Source: Paragorgia papillata (Eukaryota > Cnidaria > Anthozoa > Scleralcyonacea > Coralliidae). From it: DNA of 64,000 nt. The notes under the pieces are model-generated. The model was not told the DNA's origin. It ran no database searches and saw only the letters and a list, made by a program, of their open reading frames with translations. Shown one piece after another: positions 54,901 to 63,530 of the stretch. The position numbers were made by a program, and so were the translations under genes. The DNA lies in NCBI GenBank assembly GCA_035771165.1, contig JAWNZC010000351.1, positions 9,197,501 through 9,261,500 of the forward strand. The letters are read 5' to 3'. Within the stretch, counting starts at the first letter, position 1. Each line of letters opens with the position of its first letter.

Positions 54901-57900
54901 CAGCTCAGTGTAAACTGTTCTGAGCAACATGGCAGAAAACCAAGCAAGTCGGCGGGGATATCAGATCTCTTAGGATTTCTTCTACGCTCTTCTGAATCAA
55001 AAATGTTTTGTTTCGAGTGCAAGTAATGAAGAGGAAGCAAGAAAAGCTTACAATCTTGAAAGAGGTATCAGTATATATTTTTTCTAAATAAAGATGTGAA
55101 CATTATTAGTTTCGTACATGCGCAGAACGGACTGGAGAGCACCTTTAAAGAGGGAAACACGAGAAGTAGTTTCAACACGCCGGCCAATATTGAGGTCTTC
55201 GCTAAGGTTTGCAAGGTCATTTCGGTAAAGCGCTCTCAATTCGTCAGAATTTATGCCACAAAAAAATGAGATAGATATCGTTAGAAAGCTATTAAGTTGT
55301 AGAAGACAATGTTGTCTTTGATTTTGCGATAAACATAGGCGGCGGAAGCGGGATGGGGGCTGGAGCAGGTGATTATACGTTGAATATTTATACAGCTTCG
55401 ATATACAGGATTTTGAAAACTCCATATCACTGCAGAGTGACAATCGTAAGAAAAATCGTGTGGTGTGATAGCTCAAAACTCATTTCATGAAGTACCCAAC
55501 GTATTGGCATTTGATGACTGCTGACCAGAAGTATTATGAATGAGCCATATCGAAATGTTTCTCAAAGTTTGAACAATGAATTGCCGTTTTCGTCTTAGCC
55601 GAGAATTAAGAAAGGCCGAAAAAATGAAGAATAATGAAAACATTGTTGTGGGCGGTAAAGGTTTTATAACGTTTAGGATTCTGTAAAATCTTCCCCCAAA
55701 ACGCAGGAAATGCCATTCCAGCAAAACTATGTCAGCGTTTTTTGATATGTCGAGTTTTGCTGATTTTATTGACGACCAAAGTTGAAAATGCTGTGTTTTG
55801 ACCAACATTCGGACAAAATAAGTCATAAAATCGAAACCAGGCAATAAATAAAGAAACGCGAACACCGTTTTGCTGGAAATTCTATCTCGGAATCGAACTG
55901 CGAAAACATTTTTTTCAACAAAATGAAACGCTTTGTTCTTAAGTCGCCCCGAGTGAAGCCCTCTGGTTTTAATCACAACTATTATTCGTTTGTGTTTATC
56001 GCAAAATCCGAAGACAACATAAGTTGTGTTCTACAAATTAATAGCTTTCTAACGATATCTATTTTATTTTTGTGGCATAAATTCTGACGAATTGAGAGCA
56101 CTTTCCAAATGCTTTTTTTCTTTGGGGGAGCCTCTAGTCGCACAATTTCATCGCTTTTCTAAACTCTAAAGACTGACATACTTTACCTTTTGATATTGTT
56201 TTGTAATAAAGATGGAAACGCCTTTTGGCTGATGGCTTTAGATCTTTTATGCGCAAAACCACTCGAACAGACGCAGAGTTTGACGTCACAGACTTGAGTA
56301 ACCCAGGTGTCCTGTCATACATTGCAAGAAGGGCGCCATCACTTCCATCATAAATTGCGAGGTTATCACCAGGTGAGAGAAAAAGTTCTGAGAAAATAAC
56401 ATGGACGACTTGGTTGTCGATGGCAGACTTGATGAAATACTCACAAGTACTTGGACCGGAGTAGTTGCCAGGGTAACCAGGACTTCTAATGTAATATTCT
56501 ATACTACTAGCTGACACGTAGTAGGGACACTTATCTAGATAGACGAACGAATGTTTTGAGCATAGAAAAAAACACAGAAACTGTTTTGTAAACAAAACTG
56601 TACCAACTAACATCTGATACAGCATCGGATCTAATAAACTGTTATCATATCATCAAATACGTCATCATCGTCTTAACAATCATCACCGTCATCATTACTA
56701 CCACAATCATCATTATACTTAAGAAATGGCTCATGGTTTAGCGTGCTCCATCGAGTTTTGAGCCAATAAAAAACGTTGCTATATCAAAGCTATGTTATAA
56801 AAGTCATTATCACTGCTATTATCACCATCATAATTATAAATCGTAATTATATCGTCATCACCTTCATTATCACCATCATCATCGACGTCCTAGTCCCCGT
56901 CATTAATACCGTCACCATCATCATTATCACAGGCATTAATTATTGCCGTTATTATAATCACCAGTAGAACTGTCGTCATTGTGGTCACTGCGTCATTATC
57001 ACCATCTTCATCGTCATTCATCATCACCATCACCACCATCATCATCTTCACCATCACCATCACCATCACCATCACCATCGCCATCGCCATCACCATCACC
57101 ATCGTCGCCGTCGCCGCTTTTTGATTAATAATCATGACCACCATCATCATCATATCATCAATGTGGTGATTATAATGATCATCAGCACAAAGATCATCGT
57201 CATCACCCGATCAACATCATCACTTTACCATTATATTATTATTATTATTATTATTATTATTTACCGCTCTTATCCCTGTTGTCCTTTTTAGTATCCTTGA
57301 ATGAAAAATCAAACTTGGTAGATGAGTTAAAGTTTATTTCAATTTCAACTCTCTTCCAGGCAGCAACAATGTACTTAACATGTCCAGAATCAGATGGTAT
57401 TAAGTACGACTCCTCCTCCTCCAATGAACTACGAAAATACTTCTGGGTAACAACAACATTGTCTCCAGACGGAATGAACAGATTATCAAATCTCAGTAGA
57501 ACTCTGCCATTTGGAACTCTAATGACAAAGACACAAGACTTGTTTACTGAAGAAGATTGTCCGGACTCGCCATAATACTCTTCAAGACATGAACCTATAA
57601 AGAATTGACACGTGATATTTTAAAAGACTCGTTGACACGGGCGATGTTCACGACATTAGTTATAAACAAGGTTAACAATACAGAAAGGCGTAGGGCCTGA
57701 AGAAAGAGTAAGCTAGGGCATATTTAGCAATTGACCAATCACAAGCATGCTTTCCTCACTTCTTGGGAGAAACCCACGTGACCAGAACACGCTTTCTGCC
57801 TCTGCGATTTCTCTCATTCTGATATATGCGATCGAATGAATTGACTTATGAATGCAAAGCACGAGAAACAAACACTGTCCCCAAAGACAGAACGCCAGCT

Positions 57901-60900
57901 ACGCACGCTTCTCTATCCCTCAGTAACATCAGCAATACTGCTGCCAAACGTTTTGCGCCTCAGCGAACCCCCAACCAAAAAGAACGGGGAAATATTAATT
58001 GCTATTGAAATTTCGAAGTTCGCACTTGCTGTATAGCTGAATTATTAATATTTAAAAAAATTCTGAGATTGCTTCTTTAATTCATAATTTTCATGACCAT
58101 CTCTTAAAAACACAAATGAATAGTCGAGTCTTACTTTATCTTAACTGTCTGGTTGTTGTCGCTACGACTTTTTCATATTTCTTGCAGTGTTTACTCTTGC
58201 AAATTTACGCATGCGCACGCATACGTTTGTCAGCGGCGTTAACCCTTTACTGGCTACAGTTGCCTTTTGGCAATAACTTATTAATTTAATAATTTTACTC
58301 TGGCTAACGCCAGACAATTTTACTCGTCAGGTGGAGAGCTCCTGAAAACCTGGTCAATAAAGGGTTAACGTTAACCAAACCCAGTGCGTCGCCCAATAGT
58401 CAATATTAGGGACTTTAACACTTTGAAACCTGACGACGAGTCTTTAAGGTTTATTCTGGCTAACGCCAGACGATTTTATTCAGCACAGGGAGAGGTCCAG
58501 GTCTCGAAGAGTTAAGATCTATACGACGCGGCTAGCTCGACGACGCGGCCTTAAAAACGTTAAAAAGCAATTAAAACATTTAAAAGAAGACACGGTAAAT
58601 TAACTGCGTATTTCATGTTAGTTCATATTGTTTGTTTAATGACTTTCAAGACGCTCCCGTTCTTGCTAAAACGGCTGTAGTGGCTGAGCTGAAGTCAACG
58701 TTAAGAAACAGCTCTCAGTTCTCTGCGTGTGTGCGTTGTTTTGAAGACGTGAAAATGCTGAGAGAGGCGTTATCTGCAAAACGAGAGCGGTATTCATATA
58801 TACTCTTGGGATTACAAATTATTCATTACTTTGTTTTCATTAAGAATTCTTTTGTTTTTAAGGCGCGTCATTGAGCTTGCCGCGTCGTGGATCTTAAAGT
58901 CCCTAGTGGCGGTGGGAAACAACAACGGACCAACTGAACAATAGACCTTTCCACACGAAGTGCGTAGATAACGTGTTGAGAGATTTGATCGACTCTGGCA
59001 AAACTTCGGACATTCAAAACTTCGGACAACTTTAGCCATTGGCCTATCAGATATGTCAAAAAGAAAGATCACATGATCTATTTACTTCATGCGGCCGAAA
59101 GGTCTATTAACTCTATTTTAGATAAAAGAAGTAGATTTATGCCTTTATGACATTCCCTTAAAATGAAATTGTGGAGAGAATAGGGGTGGGGGGGGGGGGG
59201 GGGGGGGGGGGGGAGGGGGGGGGGGGGGGAGGGGGGGGGGAAAAACATGAAATGCGATAAGATAATAAAATGACGTAGAAAGTGGTGACCAATTTCCCGA
59301 GTTCCAATTAAAGTAAGATTTTGTAAGACATTTTACATATAATTTACCTTTTTCTACATTTCTGTAAATGAAACTAAAACGCCGCCTGCCTGACGTTGGT
59401 TTATCTGATGAACGAAAAGTCACTCGAACTGACGTAGAGTTTGACGTCATAGATTTGATAAATTTCGATGTCCCATTATATCTTGCGAGAATCTTGTCAT
59501 CTTCCTCGTCATAAATTGTGAGATAATCACCAGGAAGAAGCGAAAGTTCGGCAATGCTGATCTGGACAACTTGGTTGCCGTTGAAGGATCCGATACGATA
59601 CTCACAAGTGGTGTTAGGATTTACGTTACTAGGCCAACGAGGACTATATATAATTTCATTTTTTGGATTAGTCCGGTAAGAATAGTGACACAATTCTAGA
59701 TAGAAATTAAGGTATAGAGATCATATGACATTAACAACTTCACAATTCCTGTACAATTCAAACAATTTAGTCAACATGTCCAGCAAGCAGGTTCTTAGCA
59801 ACAATACCCCCCGCGTCGTTTTCCAAATTTACTCGAAATTCTTATTAACGTTAACCTTCCCTTTCGAGTTATGACATTTCGGTTATTCCTTATGCTATAA
59901 CTGACGTACGTTAATGCCTTTCCATCGTGTCTTTGACTATTAATATGTGCACTGCATTACCTGAGCTTTGTTTACTGGGCAATAGTAAAACAAGTTTACA
60001 CCCACAAAATGGAATACGTATGCTCCCCCTGGACCAAATTCAGTTTGTCCAAAATTCTTTTTAATTTTACTGTGGCTTCTGAGTGGGTAATTTATACCAC
60101 GTGACATCCTGTTATGTCATGACAACGCTCAGTCATGCATTATTAGCCGTAAATAATAAAGCACGGTCGCCGATTTTTTTAAATATTGAAGCCGCACCGA
60201 AGAATACAGAGTTCGAACTTTTTAAGGTGAACTAATAATCTAGGTAATTTTATACAAATATAAACTTGAGCCTAGTTTTTCGTTGAGAAAAATACATTAG
60301 GTCTGTCAAGAACGTTTTGTGAATGTTGCAGTGTTGCCACTTGTGCATCTTTGGCATTTCGCGACAGACTCGTCCCAGTTGTTATATTTATATTGGTACG
60401 CAAGAGGCAGTGCAACCTTGTTGTTGCACAACACAACACAACACAACACAACACAACACAACACAACACAACACAACACAACACAACACAACACAACACA
60501 ACACAACGCAACACAACGCAACACAACGCAACGCAACGCAACGCAACGCAACGCAACGCAACGCAACGCAACGCAACGCAACGCAACGCATCCCAACGCA
60601 TCCCAACACAACACAACACAACGCATCCCAATACAACACAACACAACACAACACAACGCAACGCAACGCAACGCAACGCAACGCAACGCAACGCAACGCA
60701 ACACAACACAACGCAACGCAACGCAACGCAACGCAACGCAACGCAACGCAACGCAACGCAACGCAACGCAACGCAACGCAACGCAACGCAACACAACACA
60801 ACACAACACAACACATCCCAACACAACACAACACAACACAACACAACACAACACAACACAACACAACACATCCCAACACAACGCAACACAACACAACGCA

Positions 60901-62407
60901 ACGCAACGCAACAACAAAAACAAAAATAAAAACAAAAACAAAAACAAAACATCACAATGTTCTTTCGTCATTGATAATAAACTATGATTTGATTCACAAA
61001 CACGCACAACCCCAGCACTACGTATTGTACTTTGGAATACTCAATAGCACACGTACCATTTGAAATCCTCTCATAAAGTATTCTCACTCCCTTAAAACCA
61101 ATCGTATCATTAGTTTTAACCACCAAAAGAATCGCAGTTCTTGAGCCAGTAGTGTATAGAACTCTAGATTGCAATTTACGAGTCGTACCAGCAATAAAAC
61201 TCTCTGAATCAACTAAAACCACGGTCCCAATTGGAACACTGACATTTTGGAAGGTCAATTTTACTCTGCCACCTTCGATTATAAAATAGCACGTATGATT
61301 GAAACTAAGGCGATAAGGAAAACCAGCCGTCGTAATTTCACCTTTAGTTTCGTTAAAAGATGCTCCACAAGATCCTAAAACACAATAAAAATACATTGTT
61401 TATAATGACACAATGTTCAAAAAGTAAATTGGCTAAAACTTAAAGGTATCAGTAGCTAAGAAGTAGAAAATAGCCGCCCTTGTTTAGACTGACGAATTTA
61501 AAGTGAGCTACTATAGAGGAATTTGAAAATTTACACAGTATAGGTACTTTTGAATACAAACAAAAAAAACTCTAAAGATGCTGTTACACATTACAATGTT
61601 TCGTGAAACCTTTGCGAGACAGGTTTCAAGACAGATTGCAACGTGTAACACTTCCCTGTTGATGAACACTCAGTGTTGCTTTGCATTGAATTTTATTCGA
61701 CGAAACTGCGACGTATAACTCGATTAAATTCGACGCACGAATTAAATTCGTCTGGGCAATTAAATTCGTCTGAGTCAGACAGATAATGCGACGATAATGC
61801 GTGTTCGAGTTACACGACGAATTATCTACAATTCGGTGCCATGTTTCAAGAAGTGGTTTTCAGGCTCAACGCGTCCAAGTAAAAACAATCAAATTTGACT
61901 GAAATTCGACGTTTAACTCGACGTCGAATTTACGTCGCAATGGTCGCATTACCGACGAAGTTAATTCGAATTAAATCCGTCTGAATTAAATTCGTCTATT
62001 GGTGCGACGTTTAGCGCAGGCCTCACACTATGTGCACACGGAAACGTTTTTCTGCGTTTTGTATTGTTTACTGTTCTCAAGGGAATCAAGAACAATCAGC
62101 TCATTGCTTGAAACAATACAAAAACGCTCGGAAACGTTACCGTGTGCACATAGTATCATATCCAATCAGAAAAGCCGTTCATGCATAACAGTTCACTTCG
62201 CATGTTGCCGCCGCCAAAATTCGTTACCAGTCTCCTACACAAATAACAGCGTAGAGAGCCAGTCCATGCACGCATGAATGTATATGAGCGTCATTAGTCA
62301 ATCTTTCAGAGTTGTAAGCTCCACCCACCTTGACCACTGACAGACATTAACTTCACAACAGTAAGTGCGAAGACAACAATAATGGATGTTCTAAGCTTCA
62401 GACCCAT
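44249..62407 (-). CDS. CUB/sushi-domain single-pass membrane protein (11 exons, complete)
   Basis: Gene-level entry. Assembled from GT/AG exons, total 2787 nt = 928 residues plus stop, with every intron in phase 1. Order: signal peptide (1-26), CUB-like (27-132), CUB (133-248), CUB-like (249-358), CUB (359-474), CUB-like (475-573), CUB (574-702), sushi 1 (703-806), sushi 2 (807-872), transmembrane helix (about 878-903), short tail with a CFGCC motif. CUB and sushi domains are extracellular protein-binding modules of receptors, proteases and complement-type proteins. This architecture predicts a cell-surface receptor or adhesion/recognition protein. I do not recognise a named orthologue. Many N-glycosylation sequons. 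An AATAAA (minus) at 44223-44218 lies 26 nt past the stop. Faces gene 1 tail to tail. Confidence 0.85.
44465..44660. repeat. (AAAAC)n pentamer array with AGAGC variants
   Basis: AAAACAAAAC units with local variants (AGCAGAGCAGAGC, AAATCAAATC) in intron B10-B11; followed by (CTGT)n at about 44688-44709. Confidence 0.9.
44797..45003 (-). CDS. CUB/sushi gene exon B10 (sushi 2)
   Basis: 69 codons, phase 1/1, TTTCCAG/ to TCAG/GTAGCT. Contains VGVNVKFYCLKWDEDMIGQN, VITCTSFGNYSASPPICKK: Cys2-Cys4 of a CCP domain, whose Cys1 is in B9. Confidence 0.85.
45530..45602 (+). tRNA. tRNA-like sequence (SINE head or tRNA pseudogene)
   Basis: GCTTCTGTAGCTCAGTCGG...AGAGC gives a good D-arm/A box, and GGTTCAATTCC is a canonical B box. 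The acceptor stem GCTTCTG/CCGGAGC has one mismatch. The anticodon stem is poor (one mismatch, loop CTAGATA), so a functional tRNA is doubtful. It lies inside the long-TIR element. Confidence 0.45.
45900..46540 (-). pseudogene. Frameshifted nuclease-like / Cys-rich transposon protein
   Basis: At least three frame changes are needed to follow the homology from ELADTRLILHC (about 46508) through STDTDALLLLLAHYG, LAFHPITGCDSVS (about 46275) to CKCHKHGHDCRN (about 45935). No intact ORF remains. The acidic DTD and GCDS positions look like active-site residues, which is inference. Confidence 0.5.
46896..47197. repeat. MITE, TIR CATAGTCAATCGAGAT
   Basis: CATAGTCAATCGAGATATGG, TCTGGAAACTCAGC ... GCTGAGTTTCCAGACCACAT, CTCGATTGACTATG. 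A solo end is at about 52483-52515. Confidence 0.7.
47590..47775 (-). mobile_element. 5S rRNA-derived SINE
   Basis: Minus strand TGCCTCTCACCACTGAAGTA, AGCCCGGTCCAGTAGGGTTA, GTGGCTTGGATGAGTGACCA, then CATGTGAGTAGAGTTGTTGG and GTGCCTCGAGGGTTTCTGGT. Intron B9-B10. Confidence 0.65.
48070..48460. repeat. Tandem array of three core copies (unit about 180 bp)
   Basis: Three units each with AACC(C/G)(A/T)TT(A/G)CCTC-type arm, AGCTCTCACTTGACGAGTAA then AATC(G/A)TC...TCTGGCGTTAGA, separated by AGAAAGAGAGG...GGTAGATATAGGCTCAGTT. Units 2 and 3 are nearly identical. Intron B9-B10. Confidence 0.6.
49010..49356. repeat. MITE (TGCCAAACGTTTTGCGC), copy 1
   Basis: CCGTTGCCAAACGTTTTGCG ... GGGCAAACGTTTGGCAGCGA; body includes AAATGAATAGTCGAGTCTTA shared with copy 2. 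Confidence 0.65.
49631..49870 (-). CDS. CUB/sushi gene exon B9 (sushi 1)
   Basis: 80 codons, phase 1/1, ATCGCAG/ to CCCA/GTGAGT. Contains KTTYECDKGYVNKD and LCVYNGNWAPAKPLNCLLRC: the YxC-GY, C--G-W and final Cys signature of a CCP domain. The last RCEPP opens sushi 2. Confidence 0.85.
50444..50765. mobile_element. Mariner-like MITE, TIR about 95 bp
   Basis: TACAGTGTGTATAAAAAAAA and TTTTTTTATACACACTGTA, then CCCGGAACCTTAGAAAATGA on the left is mirrored on the right. TA at both borders. Intron B8-B9. Confidence 0.75.
50988..51050 (-). CDS. CUB/sushi gene exon B8 (start of sushi 1)
   Basis: 21 codons, phase 1/1, CTTTTAG/ to CCAG/GTAAGT. Encodes VKYCTPLNYSNSYASRNLTL then PG; its single Cys is Cys1 of a CCP module completed by B9. 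Confidence 0.75.
51675..51934. repeat. (ATTATTACT)n trinucleotide array
   Basis: ATT/ACT triplets in locally higher-order ACTATTATT units; begins at the 3' end of SINE copy 3. Confidence 0.9.
51935..52068 (-). mobile_element. tRNA-derived SINE (S2-like), copy 3
   Basis: Minus strand GTTCCAGTGGCTCACTGGTG AGAGCGTC head, GGGTTCGAGTCCCGTCTGGA B box, hairpin CTCAGAGTTTTTCTCTGAGT, then AACTTACGACAGCTTGTACA. It continues directly into the ATT/ACT trinucleotide array. Confidence 0.7.
52316..52457 (-). mobile_element. tRNA-derived SINE (S2-like), copy 4
   Basis: Minus strand head GAGTTACAGTGTCTCTATGG then TGAGAGCGTC, GGTTCGAGTCCCGGCTGGAG, same CTCAGAGTTTTTCTCTGAGT hairpin and AGCTTGTACAGCAAAAACGA end as copy 3, in the same orientation 390 bp away. 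Confidence 0.65.
52458..54074. other. Introns flanking exon B7
   Basis: Apart from exon B7, a solo TIR (52483) and a CACACGTCCCACACC run (53175-53230), nothing is recognised. 53390-53480 has an inverted pair TTCAGTTGTCGTTGC / GCAACGACAACTGAA. Confidence 0.45.
52750..53136 (-). CDS. CUB/sushi gene exon B7 (CUB domain 6)
   Basis: 129 codons, phase 1/1, TTCTAG/ to CAAG/GTAAAC. Contains GVLTSPYYPQTPHWPQTYLN, VPSGHVKLNFTDLTL and YPDDSLTIYDGNNSS, a full-length classical CUB domain. Confidence 0.9.
54075..54380. repeat. MITE with GTCCACACTAATCCG ends
   Basis: ATGTCGACACTAATCCGTTT, TCAAACGAAAACGGAGAC ... TCGTTTGAAAACGGATTAGT then GTGGACAT. Internal ends repeat (TCCACACTAATCCGG; CAGTGTGGACGA). Inserted 34 bp from the donor of exon B6. 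Confidence 0.65.
54414..54710 (-). CDS. CUB/sushi gene exon B6 (CUB-like domain 5)
   Basis: 99 codons, phase 1/1, CTTTAG/ to C/GTAAGC. Reads GSCVEEYFDKSGSFSSANKS, CVVIIRVPYRAVELRFGSLF and ADSGRVKYIIINYA. Duplicate of B4. A 306-bp MITE sits 34 bp past its donor. Confidence 0.85.
55188..56106. repeat. Long palindrome (AAAATAGATATCGTTAG family), copy 2
   Basis: TGAGGTCTTCGCTAAGGTTT, CTCTCAATTCGTCAGAATTT on the left; AAATTCTGACGAATTGAGAG on the right. Shares the GACTTATTTTGTCCGAATGT stretch with copy 1. Between exons B6 and B5, ending about 80 bp from exon B5. Confidence 0.65.
56187..56534 (-). CDS. CUB/sushi gene exon B5 (CUB domain 4)
   Basis: 116 codons, phase 1/1, TATCTAG/ to /GTAAAG. Contains YIRSPGYPGNYSGPSTCEYF and LSPGDNLAIYDGSDGALLAM, textbook CUB motifs. 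Duplicate of B3 with identical length. Confidence 0.92.
56650..57262. repeat. (ATC/ATT)n trinucleotide-rich stretch
   Basis: Imperfect CATCAT/CATCAC runs including (CACCAT) about 57010-57100, ending in (ATT)n at 57230-57262, directly at the donor of exon B4. Confidence 0.85.
57265..57594 (-). CDS. CUB/sushi gene exon B4 (CUB-like domain 3)
   Basis: 110 codons, phase 1/1, TTTATAG/ to /GTAAAT. Has no internal ATG near its start, so it is easily missed. Reads GSCLEEYYGESGQSSSVNKS, CVFVIRVPNGRVLLRFDNLF, then HVKYIVAAWKRVEIEINF. Close paralogue of B6. A trinucleotide ATC/ATT array abuts its donor. Confidence 0.82.
57935..58238. repeat. MITE (TGCCAAACGTTTTGCGC), copy 2
   Basis: ACTGCTGCCAAACGTTTTGC ... 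CATACGTTTGTCAGCGGCG; shares AAATGAATAGTCGAGTCTTA and CTGTCTGGTTGTTGTCGC with copy 1. Confidence 0.65.
58239..58368. repeat. AACCCTTT palindromic element, copy 7
   Basis: Core TTTTACTCTGGCTAACGCCA then GACAATTTTACTCGTCA. Arms TTAACCCTTTACTGGC / CTGGTCAATAAAGGGTTAA complementary. 46 bp before copy 8. Confidence 0.65.
58415..58515. repeat. AACNCTTT palindromic element, copy 8
   Basis: Core TTATTCTGGCTAACGCCAGA then CGATTTTATTCAGC. Arms TTAACACTTTGAAACCTG / CCAGGTCTCGAAGAGTTAA partly complementary. Confidence 0.6.
59186..59240. repeat. Poly-G tract
   Basis: G-tract with three A interruptions, downstream of exon B3's donor. Other G tracts: 7547-7571, 20790-20823, 27125-27142. Confidence 0.9.
59348..59695 (-). 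CDS. CUB/sushi gene exon B3 (CUB domain 2)
   Basis: 116 codons, phase 1/1, TATCTAG/ to /GTAAAT. Includes IIYSPRWPSNVNPNTTCEYR and LLPGDYLTIYDEEDDKILAR, the canonical I-SP-WP--Y--C and D-L-IYD motifs of CUB. Same length as its duplicate, B5. Confidence 0.88.
60420..60915. repeat. (CAACR)n pentamer array, about 490 bp
   Basis: About 98 units of CAACA or CAACG in blocks, with CATCC substitutions at about 60590-60605, 60622, 60815 and 60870. It continues into AACAAAAACAAAAA. Intron B2-B3. All long frames over it are artefacts. Confidence 0.95.
61057..61374 (-). CDS. CUB/sushi gene exon B2 (CUB-like domain 1)
   Basis: 106 codons, phase 1/1, GTTTTAG/ to /GTACGT. Begins GSCGASFNETKGEITTAGFP and includes FNHTCYFIIEGGRVKLTF. 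Two cysteines and CUB strand pattern, but no YDG-type Ca site; same class as exons B4 and B6. Confidence 0.82.
61690..62013. repeat. Foldback element built of AATTAAATTCGTC motifs
   Basis: AATTAAATTCGTCTG recurs at about 61742, 61759 and 61984 (less exactly), and inverted TCGAATTTA-type motifs lie at about 61905-61932. Flanked by GACGTATAACTCG / CGACGTTTAG-type ends. Confidence 0.5.
62027..62154. repeat. Short palindrome (ACTATGTGCACACGG)
   Basis: ACTATGTGCACACGGAAACG, TTTTGTATTGTTT ... AAACAATACAAAAACG, GAAACGTTACCGTGTGCACA then TAGT. Confidence 0.7.
62329..62407 (-). CDS. CUB/sushi gene exon B1 (start, signal peptide)
   Basis: ATG at 62407-62405. Reads MGLKLRTSIIVVFALTVVKL then MSVSGQ: two basic residues, a hydrophobic core and a small-residue cleavage region, i.e. 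a typical signal peptide. Donor G/GTGGGT, phase 1. Confidence 0.8.
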
Positions 62408-62861
62408 GATACAATCCCTTCCTTGAATGTCAAATAAAAATAAGAACCAAAAGAAATTATAAAACTAAAAACCACAACAATTTACTAAAAAGAATACAAA
62501 AGGTTGTTATGTTATAACCAGAGGACTCAGAAACTGCATATACCTCCGCCAGCGGGTTATTATAGATGTTTAAAAAGAAAACGAGCCATCCCGCTAACCA
62601 GGCACATGCATGTATGAATAAAATGCTTGATTACACTCGTATAACAAAATTATGCAAAAATATTTGCACAAAATAAGAATAATGAGCGCAATCAAGCATT
62701 TCTTCTACACGGAGAATTTTGCGGTCAGATTTTTATATTAATTTCTCATCCAAATTGTGACTGAATTCAACCAAAATGTAATGGATTGGTCGTTGGTCTA
62801 TGGCCAACCCTTCTGCAAACTTTCATAAAAATCGGTGCAATACTTTTTGAGATATCCTGGC

Positions 62862-62865
<4 letters not shown>

Positions 62866-62941
<76 letters not shown>

Positions 62942-62942
62942 G
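62866..62942. repeat. (GACA)n tetramer array
   Basis: About 19 uninterrupted CAGA units, upstream of gene 2's start. Confidence 0.95.
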
Positions 62943-63417
62943 GGGTAAAAACATAACCTCCTCGCAGAGGTAGAGGTTATTATATAACTTATTTTTCTCG
63001 GGCTACTATGGTAGGCTGAGTCTAGGTCTCGGCTTGGTTTCAGTGGGTGTCACGATTTTTCATTTTTTACTTCCGCTGTAACTGAGCGAGGCCGTGAGAC
63101 ATGTTGTAAGTTCTTTGCTCCTTTCGCTTTTAGAGTAAGTTGGACAGAAAGTTGAATAGAGTTTGCCTTTTGATTAAGGTGTTCTTGCACGCTGTTGGTA
63201 GATTTCGAAACTGACTGGCTGACTTTATAGTTTAATAGCGATCAGATGTTGCTGACAACTGCCTTGATCGTAAATATGCTCACCACTTTGAAGTATGCGG
63301 TCACATTCAGTCTTCGATCTGACCTTCCTCGGCCCACTCTCACTCTGGGGAGGAGACCTCCGCACTTTGCCAGTCGCCATAGTGAACGCCTGACCCACGC
63401 GTCTTGTTACAATAACA

Positions 63418-63530
63418 TGTCCAGACATGTATGTATCTACTGCATTCAATCATGCCTATAGCTACCAACTTGTAGTGACCTTGTATTCAGAGCTGAACAA
63501 GATTTTTGTCGATGCTAGCCATGCTGTGTT
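63418..63530. repeat. Dispersed repeat, copy 2 (inverted)
   Basis: The reverse complement matches 1736-1882 nearly exactly apart from about 30 bp present only in copy 1. Confidence 0.65.

Noticed and set aside
55485..55976. 163-aa minus-strand frame
   Set aside because: Lies within the long palindrome copy 2 and is matched by a frame in copy 1; more likely repeat-derived than a gene.
60272..61063. Long frames of 170-246 aa (TQHN / CVVL repeats)
   Set aside because: All frames of a stop-free pentamer array; none shows independent coding evidence.
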